Program-made: the position numbers and the translations under genes
Assembly (NCBI GenBank): GCA_030549495.1
Contig: JAUIRK010001052.1
Location: 2,790,001-2,854,000 of the forward strand
Reading direction: 5' to 3'
Source of the DNA: Nectonema munidae
Taxonomy: Eukaryota; Nematomorpha; Nectonematoida; Nectonematidae
DNA length: 64,000 nucleotides
The notes under the pieces: model-generated
Databases searched by the model: none
What the model saw: only the letters and a program-made list of their open reading frames with translations
Told to the model about the DNA's origin: nothing
Shown: positions 1 through 11,101 of the stretch, one piece after another
Position numbering within the stretch: the first letter of the stretch is position 1
Layout of the letters: each line of letters begins with the position of its first letter

Positions 1-1138
1 TCCATTATCGTGATACCTCCCTTTTTCTTGAAGGTCACCTGATTTATCTGAGAGCTAGATGCAGTCATCAAAAGAGTCATGTCTGGCTCGCGAGCCATAG
101 GTTCCCCATTCCTGCTGTAGGGGATATGTCAAATGCTGGAAGTATAGTATTTAAATTTCACCAATTTTGTAAAAAAAAATATAAAGCTGAATACACTTTA
201 TTTTAAAGGATTGCATGAATATTTGGTCTCCCGTGGTATTTCCAGACCACTAATTTTGAAAATTGCAAAAAAAAAATTCGCCCCCAATAATTTTGAGGAT
301 GTCTTTTTTATCCCACCTTACCATGTTTTTAATGTAAATCTGGCCTTGACATTTTGAAACAGTTTTTGATACGATTTTTAATTCTTCCTTAAATTTGATA
401 TAAAAAAAGAGATCTTTTTGTAGTCGAAGCTTTTTCTCCATTAAAGCCAAATACCATTAAAATTTTCAAGTCCTATTTTTGATATAGCAAATAATTATGC
501 GCTATCTTTAAATTTCTCATATTGTGCAGGATTACGTTAAAAATGATACGTTTAATTAAGATATTAAAAGACATCATATTAAATTTTTTAGCTCAACATT
601 ATTTTTTTTTAATTATTTTTTAAGACCATGACATCAACGGTTTCTTTTAAAAATTTCAAAAAATGAATTAATTTAATTAATTTGTTTGAATTTTTTGCTG
701 AGAAAAAATTAAGTAAAATATATAAATAATAAAAATTTAGATGGCCTAAAATCAAAATAAGTAAAATAAATTTAAAAAATACAAGCCAAAATTTTTATGA
801 AATTTGAAGAAAAAGAATCAAGCAAAAAAGTAACATTTAAAAAAGTTATGAATTAGCCTATTAAAAAATTCTAAAAACAAATTTCCAAAAAACTATTTTA
901 AATATTTCTAAAATTAAAAAAAATTTCTAAGCAAAAATTTTAAAGATATTTATGCTCAACCCTAACCCACGAGGTTCCAACTTGGAAAAATAAATAATTT
1001 GCCAATTAATAATAATTACCGACTGATTGGAATTCGACTCTAAAGTTCTTATCGGTACATCTCTAGTTCCAAGCATATTTTTAAGTGTCCACTATTCTAA
1101 ACAAACAACTTATACCTTATATCAATGTTAATTTACAT
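1..1138. other. AT-rich non-coding stretch
   Basis: No gene is visible. Short open frames here are AT-rich chance frames. The only structure is a dispersed repeat copy at about 132-296, listed separately. Confidence 0.6.
132..296. repeat. Dispersed repeat, copy 1
   Basis: A block beginning GCTGGAAGTATAG is repeated almost identically at about 1232-1280. The end of this copy carries CGCCCCCAATAATTTTGAG, which recurs near 1190 and 14287. The sequence therefore belongs to a multi-copy family, perhaps a non-autonomous DNA transposon; no coding part is seen. Confidence 0.55.
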
Positions 1139-1290
1139 CAGGGGCGTACATCCGTAGGTGGGGGCGAAAAGCCTATTTGCCCTCCTCCCAATAATTTTGG
1201 ATTTTAAACTAGTGTATATGTGTTATGTAATTAAAATATTTTCGCTGGAAGTATAGTTTTTAAATTTCATCAATTTTGTAAAAACAAAAT
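1139..1290. repeat. Dispersed repeat, copy 2, with hAT-like terminus
   Basis: Starts CAGGGGCGTACATCCGTAGG, a form common at the ends of hAT-type elements, then a G-rich tract, a CCCAATAATTTTGG motif and the GCTGGAAGTATAG block shared with 132-190. The opposite terminus was not found, so the element limits are uncertain. Confidence 0.5.
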
Positions 1291-1489
1291 TTTAGTTTTA
1301 GTACAGTTTATACGATAATTTACATGAAAAAAGAATCAAATAATGCTAAAATATTTTTCATCTATTTAAAAATTTTCTCTTTAAAAATTTACTAGTTGCA
1401 AATTCCCTGACCTTTTTTAATTTTCCTGATTTTTCAAAAAAGTGGCAACCCTGCATAGACACTATTTTTTAGAACACCATAAAAGGAAA

Positions 1490-1810
1490 TACATTTGTAT
1501 CAGGTCAGGTGAACGTAGTGGCGATTCGATGCTGCCCCGTCTTTCAAACCGAACTCACTCTCCATCTTGCTGAAAGAACAGTTCATCAAAGTTAGTTTTG
1601 ATTTTTGGTTGTGGCAATTACGGAACTGCACGGGTATCGTTAAGGCGCGTTTACCTAAATCTGATCTGGCCCATCGATGGGTATGAATTAAAAAATATCA
1701 CAAAAGACGGGTATGGGCGGATTTTGCATGATGTATATTTATCGAGTTTTATTGCATGTATTATTCAACTACACATCACACTAGGTGTTGCTTGCTCATG
1801 AGTTTTTCCC
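1490..1810 (+). other. GC-richer island of unknown nature
   Basis: This stretch is clearly less AT-rich than its surroundings. It has a 67-codon open frame at 1598-1801, but no family was recognised and no splice sites support an exon. It may be a decayed transposon 5' part or an old exon; I cannot decide. Confidence 0.25.
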
Positions 1811-2069
1811 CAAATAACAAGGTATTGACAATTCATATGCGCAATTCAACTCGGTGTATGATGAAGGAAGGTTGTGTATTTTAAAAAGATATATGACAAA
1901 TGTACATTCATGTATTTACATAAAATGTATTTTATATTTAGATTTTATAATTTAGTTTAAATTTGTAAATACTAAATTTAACTTTCCTATATGCCACCTT
2001 GCTTCATAACACTTTTCTCATTTCATTGTATAGGTAGTGGAATGAAGCATCGAAATTATTTCGCGGGTT

Positions 2070-2135
2070 CAGTAGATCCTTTATAACGCATCTCCGTAGC
2101 TTGGACCCCACCATGCGGGTTATAAAGAATCTGCT
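2070..2135. repeat. Hairpin-forming inverted repeat
   Basis: The arm at 2070-2091 (CAGTAGATCCTTTATAACGC) is the near reverse complement of 2113-2135 (GCGGGTTATAAAGAATCTGC), with a ~21-nt loop that is GC-richer than the flanks. It could be a tiny fold-back element; no tRNA structure is evident. Confidence 0.5.
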
Positions 2136-2228
2136 GTGCATAACTAAAATCTATCAGTCAAATAAATTGAATTTAAAATTCTTTATATTTTTCTTAAATA
2201 ATAGAAATGTAACGGAAGATTAAAGAGG

Positions 2229-2451
2229 AAATGAGTTGAAAAAACATCGGGTGAAGATTAAGCTCAAATCAAAAAAATAAAATCTTGAGAAGTTACAGGT
2301 TCGTACAAAAAACAAAAGCGGGTACAGACGGGTCCAAAAAATGTTTAATGAAAAGTTATTTAAAAATAGGGCGACTTGAGAATAAATGAGTTGAAAAAAC
2401 ATCGGGCGAAGATTAAGCTCAAATCAAAAAAATAAAAGATGTTGAGAAGTT
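2229..2451. repeat. Direct repeat pair, spacing 155 bp
   Basis: The unit starting AAATGAGTTGAAAAAACATC at 2229-2294 recurs at 2384-2451 with few changes, including the GAAGATTAAGCTCAAATC block. This looks like a local tandem duplication with diverged spacer. Confidence 0.7.
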
Positions 2452-2797
2452 TAAAATTTATGGGCAGACTTGGGTTGTATGTGCTCTTGTGGCAATACCA
2501 CGTCACATTGCATTTTTAGTTATTACATTCCTATTAGAGTTCCATCAAAGAAAACGGATCAGACAACACCTTCGTTTGACTACAATTTGTAAGACCAGGC
2601 TGGTTTAGTTGAAACTCGCAGTCAAATGGCGATTTTCGTCAGCCTTGAAATGCATCTATGCTTGTTTAAATGATTGCATCATTTAATACAATCCGCGGCT
2701 GCTGTGATGATCTTATTTAGGAAGTCTGCGTGTTCATTTATTTCACAGAACTAAATCTTGTAATCTGAGCCATCTTCTTGTTATCAAATTTCTATAA

Positions 2798-3013
2798 CTC
2801 AATTCAATTCTTGGTATAGATAGTTCTGAAGAAGCACGTCGTCTGGACTTCTTTCGAGTGTTCAGATATGTCTTAAAGACTTGCATCTCCAGTCACAGAA
2901 ATCTTAGGACTTTTCACATTTTGGTACATACTAGCCGAACCTGTGCTATGAAAATGTATTCTTTATGGGATTTGTCTGGCTTGAAGATGGGCGTGAAAAG
3001 TTTCTTGACATAG
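2798..3013 (+). other. Unidentified open segment, possible old exon
   Basis: A stop-free frame of 71 codons with ordinary amino-acid composition (about 36 codons in, SSHRNLRTFHILVHTSR) stands out from AT-rich neighbours. A possible acceptor (TTGGTATAG) precedes it at about 2818. There is no obvious donor, no neighbouring exon and no recognised family, so this could be a fragment of a host exon or of a mobile element. Confidence 0.25.
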
Positions 3014-5470
3014 TCTAGGTACCTTCTCGGTATTTTCAGACGTCAAATGCGTTAGTAACACTTACTTTGTTCTTGATTTAAATTCTGCAATTAACCTCTA
3101 AAATTGGCAGAAAAATTCATTGAAGTAAATAAGCATAAAATGATAGTAATTATATAAGCATATAATCCAAATCTAAACTTTTGAAATACGAATGAGAAAA
3201 GAGTAGTTGATAAATGTAAACCTACTTTTGTGCCCCCATGTATGTATGTATTTATAGGAACATTAGTACACACACGAGTACTCAATTTAGTATTGTTCGT
3301 TCTAAATTCTTTTTGGGGTATTTATAATGTTTCTCCATCCAATATATTCTGCCTCACAAGAAAGAAAATATAAAAATTATAAAATCTTTTAGTATACTTT
3401 TAGGACTTTTAAATAAATGGTATTTTCAAGATCATAGGCCTACTTTCTTGGCAACTTCTAGAGCACATTCTTTCATATTTTTTATTTTAGGAAACAGGAC
3501 ACAATATTCTCATTACTTGATTATTTAATATGTCTCTTATAAGATCAAACATTTTCTAGGGAAGTTTTAAGGAAAAATTATTTTGTTAATTAAATTTCAT
3601 ATTAACAAGTTTGTACAAAAAGAATTTTGAAAAAATTTATGAATTAAATAACTACAAACTTATTATCTTAATAAAAAACTGATGGGATAATTACGAAAAA
3701 AATATACATTTTAAGGCAGGCCAGTTACCAGACTCTCAAGATGAGAGGCGTAATCCAGCTTATTAGAAAGCGTAGAAAATTAATAAATTTGAATGAATTA
3801 TTATCAAAATCTTAGATGAGGCTATGATAAACAAATTAGATTTTTTTAAATACTGTTTCCAAAAGGATGTAAAAATCGCAATTTAGACAAAAAATATTGC
3901 TTGCTTGAAATATTTTAGAGATGAAAAAATATTTAATTCTTAAATAAAAGTAGGATACGTTGAAATTTATTAAAAAGAAGACTTGAATTTAAATTTGCGA
4001 TTGATGCGATTGCATGGATGATATAGGAAGTTACTACCATGTAGAGTGAAGATGTGTTCATCCAAATAAAATGCAAAATCTGAATTATGTTTAGGAATAA
4101 CTAAAAACAAACATCAAGTATACAAGATATCATTTTAAAAATGTTTGCAGAGATGTGCACAGTTATAACGATTAAACTATTCCTTAGAACAGATCAACTT
4201 CTAATGGACGATGTTATCATTATAGGAACTTTCGAAAGATTAAAGTCACCATTTGCTTCCTTTTTTAATTAGATAAAAACGAAAACTAGATAGTTTCTTC
4301 AGTTGACGCTATTATATACGTTAGGTATGAGCAAAATAAACAACAAGCTTAATTAGGAAAAATATACATTTTCTTGTAACAAAGATTACTTAACCCATTA
4401 CGCCCACCCTTTTGGAAATAAGTAATTTCTCTCCGTCTGCTTTTTTTAAAATTTTAAAAATATTTTTTTTTTTTTAGATTGTTCTTTTTGAATGTTTTAA
4501 TGTCCAAAAAATACAAGTCTATATGCTCACATTTTTTCCGGTACAATTAACTTTTCATCAAAAATTCTTGAAATAAACATTTTAAACTTGATTGTCACTG
4601 CAGTCAGCTTAAATTCTCTAAGAGGTATGAATTTACCTACTTTTAATACGATCGTTTCTTTCAATGAGTTTGAACGTGTTTTTCGTTTCTTGAACTACAA
4701 TACCCTTTATCCCAACCATGGTAGAGACCTTGGCTTTCGCAACTAAAAGAATGCAACCACTATATTCCATTTTCAAAAGTCTTCCACAAACATTTTCAGA
4801 CATCGCGACATCCTTGTTGCTGCTGTTTCTATCATGTAAAAAGATAAACCGTTATAAATACGCAACAAAAATCAGTCTTTTTTTTATTTATCAATTTACT
4901 GATTATGTTTAAAATGTTGATGATATATTGTAATATATTCAAAGATATTTGTTGTTTTTACGACTTATTTTTACCTTGAAAAGTGTTTGATAAAAAAAAT
5001 AAGGTTTTAGTTAAGAATTAAATAAGAAAAAAACTTGTAATATAACAGAATTTTACTATAATATATTTTTGCTTCAATATATGTTTTTAAACTTCAGAAA
5101 AGACAAGAGGTTAACTTTGATTAAACTCTCAAGATCTTTATTGCAAAAGTAAAAATATTTTTTTGCTTTACCATTATTTGGCAAGATTCGAATATTTTTA
5201 GTGAAAAACAAGTACTTTTAATTTTAATAATTGCTTACTCGCTAATTGAAAAATTAATTTTGCCGAAAAATTTAGTAGTTCTTGAAAAATTATTTTTATT
5301 TTTTTTATAAAAAATTCTTTCTTTTTTAAAAAATATTTTTTTCCTAATCTTTCGGTTATATAGGATTTAAAATGCTCTCAGAATATTTATCTAATCTTTG
5401 TTAATTTAATCTAACTTTTGTTTCTTATCAATATTGACTAGTATTTAATTTACAAAGGGAATAATAGGAC
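3014..5470. other. Long AT-rich stretch without a recognisable gene
   Basis: No gene is supported. At 4390-4410 the sequence TTAACCCATTACGCCCACCC resembles a TTAA-flanked piggyBac terminus. Decayed open frames follow at about 4620-4910, but the match to a piggyBac transposase is too weak to call. The rest is low-complexity A/T sequence. Confidence 0.4.
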
Positions 5471-5479
5471 ATATATATT

Positions 5480-5596
5480 GGTATCCGGACAATTGCCCGA
5501 CTGACAACTTCCGGATGGACAATTGCCCGACTGACAAATGTCCGATGGACAAGTGCCCGACAGACAACTGCCCGATAAGACAAGTGCCCGATATGT
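5480..5596 (+). repeat. Left terminal repeat array of the MULE
   Basis: Six or more imperfect ~16-20-bp units of the form GACAANTGCCCGA(T/C)T in tandem. The array is the inverted counterpart of 7571-7657, so the terminal inverted repeats are themselves made of short direct repeats. Confidence 0.85.
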
Positions 5597-6557
5597 TTGC
5601 GATAATTGAATCAAATAATATGTAAAGCATATGAAATAAAATATGACACAATAATGTAACATTTAATTATTTAAAAATTATTTTATACTGTTCTTAAATA
5701 GTTATTTTATATAACTATTTAACATGACGAAAAAAAAAATTAATGCGCAGGAAGAAGTGATACTACTTAGAAAGTTGTTTAAGAACATTATATAGAATTA
5801 AAAACTTGTATTTAAGAAGATTTACTCAATTTTAATTATATGTATAAAAAGAAAACAACTTCCGTGTAGTTAAGTTTTAAGTAGATTATTTATGAGCCAG
5901 CTGCCTAAGCTTCAACATGAAATAATCCAACTACCCGTATATAAATATGCTAAATTTGAGGATATTTTTTAATTGTACATTATTATTCTGTTGCTTTACA
6001 CAAAAATTTTTGATCTATAAATCTAGAACTTGTTTTTTCTATTCAATTTAAAATTGACATTTTTTCTATGTAAGATTTTATTATTTTATATTTTTGATTA
6101 TTTTTTTATATAAATTTTAATATATTTTGTAATAAAGTCAATTTTTTCCAATTTTTTATTAATAAAAGCAAATTTTTCTATTGATTAATAAAAGCAAATA
6201 TTGATCAATAATTTTTAACATAATATACTAAAAATATTTTTTTAAATACAATTATTAATCAAGTTTGAAGAAATATTAAAGTAAAAAATATTAAAAAAAC
6301 ATTTATTTTTATTCCTTCACAAAATTATTTGCTAGCTTTTGTTTTTTATGTTAAAGCTAAAAATTATTGTAGTTGTATATTAAAGCACTCAAATTATTAT
6401 ATATGCTAAATTAAATAAATAAATTTTTTAGTATGTAAGTAGTAATATATAAACTATAATTGATATATTTCTAATGTATAATATTGAGCCTAAAAAATGT
6501 TTAAGGACTTTTTTTATATCATATTTGTTTTCTATTTATTAAATTTAAGATTTTATT

Positions 6558-7339
6558 ATGGATTTTGTCACAACTCAACGCGGAGGATTTAAACTTTGCT
6601 ATAATGGCTATGTTTACACTAAAAACAAGGAGTTGTCTTCTAGAAATACGTCTTACGAATGTGAGCGCCATCGGCATAAAATTGTAAAGCCAAAATTATT
6701 CTGTGTGGAGATCAGATAATTGGTGAAAGACACGAGCACACTCATGCACCAGATACTTTTCGACAAAATCTTCTTAATTTACGTGATGAGATTATGAGAA
6801 AAGCTAATAATACCAATGAAACTTCACAGCAAATATTAACAACAAGCTTGCAAAATGTTTCAGAAGAAATCGCTATTCAGCTTCCAGCTATAAGCACTTT
6901 AAGACGTTCGATCAGAAGATTCAAACAAGCTATACACGCACCAGATCCTATACCGTTGAACTTGTTTGATATGGTTATTCCTGATGAATACAAAAAAACG
7001 TGCAAAGAAGACAACTTTTTACTTTATGATAGTGGAAGAAAAGAAAATCGCATACTTATATTTTCTACAGAAAAAAATTTGTAAGTTAAAATTTGCCCAG
7101 TTTTTCCTATTGCTATGTGGAATATGCATGATCGCCTATGTAATGACTTACCACGCACAATAAACTCCTTGGAAGGATGGCATAATCACTTACAGGCAAA
7201 TATTACATCAAGCCGTCCAAATATCTGGCGTTTTCTTCAAGTTTTAAAGGCAGAACAAGCTTTAAACGACACAATGGTTAACAGATTGCTTGCAGGGCAT
7301 GAGCCTTCACCAAAAAAAAAAGTATCAGGATACAACTAA
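6558..7339 (+). pseudogene. MULE transposase, central part deleted
   Basis: The start at 6558 opens a FLYWCH-type zinc finger (TQRGGFKLCYNGYVYTKNKE, then YECERHRHK). One frame change near 6710 leads into GERHEHTHAPD, and the frame continues to 7084 ending near LLYDSGRKENRILIFST, a segment that precedes the MULE catalytic domain. The next frame, from about 7087 to 7339, carries NSLEGWHNHLQ and NIWRFLQVL, the typical region after the catalytic domain. The DDE core between them is absent, so the product cannot be an active transposase. The related relic at 46160-46446 keeps the same LLYDSG motif. Confidence 0.8.
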
Positions 7340-7570
7340 AAGAATCGCCAACATTGTTCTAGCTAGATTATGAAAATCGAGAAATAAAGAATTTTTTAAA
7401 AGCAATAGCTTACAATCTAAAATTTTAGTTTTTGCCATTTTATAATAAAAATTTTTTAGTTAAAATTTTTTTATTTTAACAAATTTGAATTGAACTTAAT
7501 TTATATTTTTTCATCTTAAAATTTCATTATTTTTTTGTTCTTAAATATCACAAAAAACAATAAAATTTCT

Positions 7571-7657
7571 GACATATCGGGCAATTGTCCATCGGGCATT
7601 TGTCTGTCGGAAAATTGTCCATCGGGCAGTTGTCAGTCGGGCAATTGCCCTAGAACC
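7571..7657 (-). repeat. Right terminal repeat array of the MULE
   Basis: Inverted copy of the left array: alternating ATCGGGCAATTGTCC and GTCGGGCAATTGCCC units, ending TAGAACC immediately before the 9-bp target duplication. Confidence 0.85.
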
Positions 7658-7666
7658 ATATATATT

Positions 7667-8478
7667 AGGGTTATTACTTAAAACTGTTTTGTTTTAAATT
7701 GATATTCCTGTATTCTCATATGAACTTTTTTTTTACCTAAAATACGAATATGTATACAATTTTCTAATTTTGCAAAAAAAGTTGCCCCAAGTAATCAAAT
7801 AAACATTAAGATGCTTATTTATAAATTAATTAATAAAATTATCAATTTTTATTATAAATATATTTATAAGAATTAAAAAATAAAATATGATATAATTTTT
7901 TATCACCCTTTTTTCAGTTTTAATTTTTTTAATGGCGTATTTAAAGTCAAGTTTAACTGTTACAAGAAACTCAAAAATTTGCCTATTACAAAGAAAAAAC
8001 ACCCAAGAAACTTAAAAAGAATAGAAAGTTTTAAGAATTTTACAAAGCTACCTAAAAAGATTAATGTTCTCGGAATTAACACACTTTACCTGATAATATA
8101 AAACAACAAAAAATAATTTTAAAAAAATCTTCAAGAACCACCAAATTTGTGGCCAAAAATGAGTTTTCCTATAATAATAATTAACGATTAAGTAATTATT
8201 GCTCAAATAGTTCATTTGATATTGAAATATGAAAAAAATCAAAAGTATTCCAAAGAAGAATTTTAAACATTCCATTTTCAAACCTTTCCATTACTAAAAA
8301 ATTAAGTATACAAAATTAGCTGAATTATAGAAGATTTATTATTATACAGTTTTGAACGCATAACACTTTATATATTTAATTTTTTTTCAATAATCATGAA
8401 GCTACTTTTTAGAAAACGTCAATCAAAATTTTGGTTGATGAAAAATATATCTGATAAAACATTTCTTCACATTGTACA
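7667..8478. other. AT-rich non-coding stretch
   Basis: Nothing recognisable. The 77-codon frame at 8048-8281 (minus) has AT-driven composition and no family features. Confidence 0.5.
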
Positions 8479-9355
8479 TAAAATATATGTTTTATACCAA
8501 ATCGATCATGTTGTTTTCATTTCTGGACTCATTTTTTACATTTAGGATTTGAAAATACCTATAAGTGTTAATCAAATTTGCGGTTTACTTCTAAAAATTG
8601 TCTCCAAAAATATTCATTCAAATTTTACATGAAATATATACTAAATCGGCCATTCTGGTTTCATTTTTTACATTTAGAATTTGAAAATACGTATAAGTAC
8701 TTATCAAATTTGCGGTTTATGTCTGAAAAATATCTCCACAAATATTCTCTCTAATTTTAGATGAAATATATGATTTTATACCAAATCACCATGCTAGTTT
8801 CATTTATGGACTCAGTTTTCGCATATCTGTAAGTGTCAATCAAATATGCAGTTTACCTCTGAAAACTGTTTCCAAAAATATTTCAAATTTTATATGAAAT
8901 ATATGTTTTTATATATTTGAACCATACTAGTTTCATTTCAGGACTAAGTTTTTGATTTAGGATTTGAAAATACCTATAAGTGCCTATCAAATTTGCAGTT
9001 TAGTCTCCAAAAATATTGAATGTTTTTATTCCAAATCAATCATGCTGGTTTCATTTCTGAATTCAGTTTTCATGATACATTTAGGGGTTTTAAAATATCT
9101 GACAGTGTCAATTAAATTTGCCGTTTAAGTGTGAAAAATATTCTCCCTAATTTTACATAAAATATATCTTTTTATACCAAATCAACCATGCTGGTCTCAT
9201 TTCTGAAAGTCAGTTTTAACATATAGACGTTTTAAAATATATGCAAGTGTCAATCAAATGTGTAGTTTACGTCTGTCTACAGAAATATTTTTAAATTTAA
9301 ATAAAATATCTATTTTTATACCATATTGATGGTGATGGTTTCATTTTTGGACTCA
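8479..9355. repeat. Degenerate satellite, ~140-bp unit, about 6 copies
   Basis: A recurring core (CATGCTGGTTTCATTTCTGG, then ATTTGAAAATACCTATAAGT, then AATCAAATTTGCGGTTTA, then AAATATATGTTTTATACCAA) begins at about 8508, 8651, 8790, 8922, 9041, 9187 and 9326. Spacings are roughly 119-146 bp. Divergence and small deletions between units indicate an old array. No coding capacity is seen. Confidence 0.85.
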
Positions 9356-9489
9356 GCAAAAAATAACAAGTGGTTTGCCTTCAAAGTTTTATGATTAAAA
9401 TAAATTTAGGAGTTTTCAAAAGTGAAGTTACTTGGCTAAAAGTCTAAGAATATATTTGAAGGCATAAAAATATTCTCTATGAAAATGAT

Positions 9490-10276
9490 GCATCGTTTTT
9501 CTTTAAAATAATCATCTGTGATACAACAGCTGTAAACAATGGTCAACCTAAAGGAGTTGTATTCAGATTATGACAGTAAATGTTTAAAATGGGTCTAGTT
9601 AAACCTCAGTTTATTGGTTACCAGTATCATATTCTGGGTAGAATATTGAGACAAGTTTTGAATTTCTATAAAGATACTAAAAGTCCCAATTTAAATTATA
9701 AATTTGTAGATGAGTTAATAAAAAATTATAACTTAAAGGTATTAAGGTATTATTATTTTAATTTAAAGGTATTTATTTATTTTTTTTATTATAACTTAAT
9801 AATTTTTTAAATTAAACTTATTTTTTATAAAAAATCTTGGCTGGAAAGATTATTTTAAATTTTTTAGTTTTGGTCTTTTTAAAGAAAGTGGCAATGCCAA
9901 AAATAATTTGGTAAACTTTGCCTTCCTCGTTGTAATTTTAGAGCTCTAAAATTGCTTACCTTTTTTACATACGTTCTGCTACTTTCGTACTTTATCGTTG
10001 ACAAGAAATACTGTTTTCAGATCAAAAATACAAACGTGAAATTTTCGACAAGTTTTTTCATTGTTTTAGAGAAACCAAATGTAATTCTTCTGAAAAATGC
10101 TTAATGAATCATTGGGTTAAAAAAGCGTCTCTTATTGACATACCTCGATCAAATATTATTGCAGAAAGTGTAATAAAACTTATAAAAAATAAAAATAAAA
10201 CTTGCAAAACTGATAAATATCTAGATTTGAAGTTTGTTGCAAAAAATTTTTTAATAATAAATAATTTACTTTTATA
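9490..10276 (+). pseudogene. hAT transposase fragment, same family as 11548-13385
   Basis: Three pieces match the nested hAT protein in order. ICDTTAVNNGQPKGVV sits at about 9507; then PQFIGYQYHILGRILRQVL and LNYKFVDELIKNY in the frame at 9580-9810; then the C-terminal part from about 10020 with NHWVKKASLIDIPRSN and a final IAESVIKLIK region. The segment between (the RW block of the family) is missing. It is an old, diverged and internally deleted copy without visible ends. Confidence 0.7.
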
Positions 10277-11101
10277 ATAAAATAGTTTTCTTTGTTTTAA
10301 TATAATTTTTCAAAATTTTAATTGAGTTTAATAAAATTTGGGGGTCTTTTCGTTTAGACGGCCACATCAAGTAGTAATCACCATTTCGTCTGCCTTTTAT
10401 AGTTATGTCTTGGTTGCCAAATTCTAAGGAAAATTCTCTGCGTTTACCCACATTTTGTTGTTTATAAAAGGAAACGGAAATTAAAAAAAATAAAAAATTA
10501 ATAACTTTAATGGATATTAAGAATAGTTTTATTTAAGCAAAGGAATAAAATTGACAATATCTGAATAATTTTTTCCCTTTGAACTAGCACTTTGTTACTT
10601 TTGCGCCCAAGAAATTCGCACATACATGAATCGATTAGTGATCGCGCAATATCGCATTCTTTTTTATTCCGCTATTTTGCGAAAGCCCACAACGATTCTA
10701 AAAGTTAGTGTGTTCTCCAGTTTCAGGGTCTTTGAAATATTTTGAATGGTCAACAGTTAGATGCTTGTACGCCATGCCTTTTAGTGATGTAATGCTAGCA
10801 TATGCCCGCCATTTATCGGAAATAATTGTCGTTCTCGGTAAAATACACTCATTTAAAATAGGTAGAGAAAAGTCATAGCGGATCTATTGGGAGTAGCGTA
10901 CATGAAGCATGCACCCGTTTCTCGGCAAATTCCACCAAATACCCATTGCTGGGGATAAACTCTGCCCACACTGTACTTTCTTCTCGAGAAGCAGGACTCG
11001 TCGATTTCAACATGAAGCCCTTGTCCTCCAATTTGCACAGGATTTCGGAGCAGTGAATCCGCCTACACTTCACGCGTATAATTTTTCAAATCAGTGTACA
11101 C

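Larger units (their letters stand above)
5480..7657 (+). mobile_element. MULE (Mutator-like) DNA transposon, internally deleted
   Basis: Both ends are visible. The left end starts GGTATCCGGACAATTGCCCG and the right end, read on the other strand, GGTTCTAGGGCAATTGCCCG. Each end is about 90-115 bp of alternating short repeats (GACAATTGCCCGA, GACAAATGCCCGA and variants) in inverted orientation. A perfect 9-bp target duplication, ATATATATT, lies at 5471-5479 and 7658-7666, as expected for the Mutator superfamily. Inside are a FLYWCH-type finger and the two outer parts of a MULE transposase; the central catalytic part is missing. At 2178 bp it is shorter than a full MULE and is probably a non-autonomous deletion derivative. 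The perfect target duplication suggests a fairly young insertion. Confidence 0.9.

Noticed and set aside
3060-3090. Possible 19-nt minus-strand microexon with a strong GTAAGTG donor and TTAATTGCAG acceptor
   Set aside because: No flanking exon can be joined to it and such a short match can arise by chance.
5445-5662. Two overlapping minus-strand frames with repeated SGNCPSG/GQLSVGHLS units
   Set aside because: They are translations of the MULE terminal repeat array, not a repeat protein gene.
8479-9355. Repeats considered as long terminal repeats
   Set aside because: There are six or more tandem units rather than a pair, and no retroelement genes lie between them.
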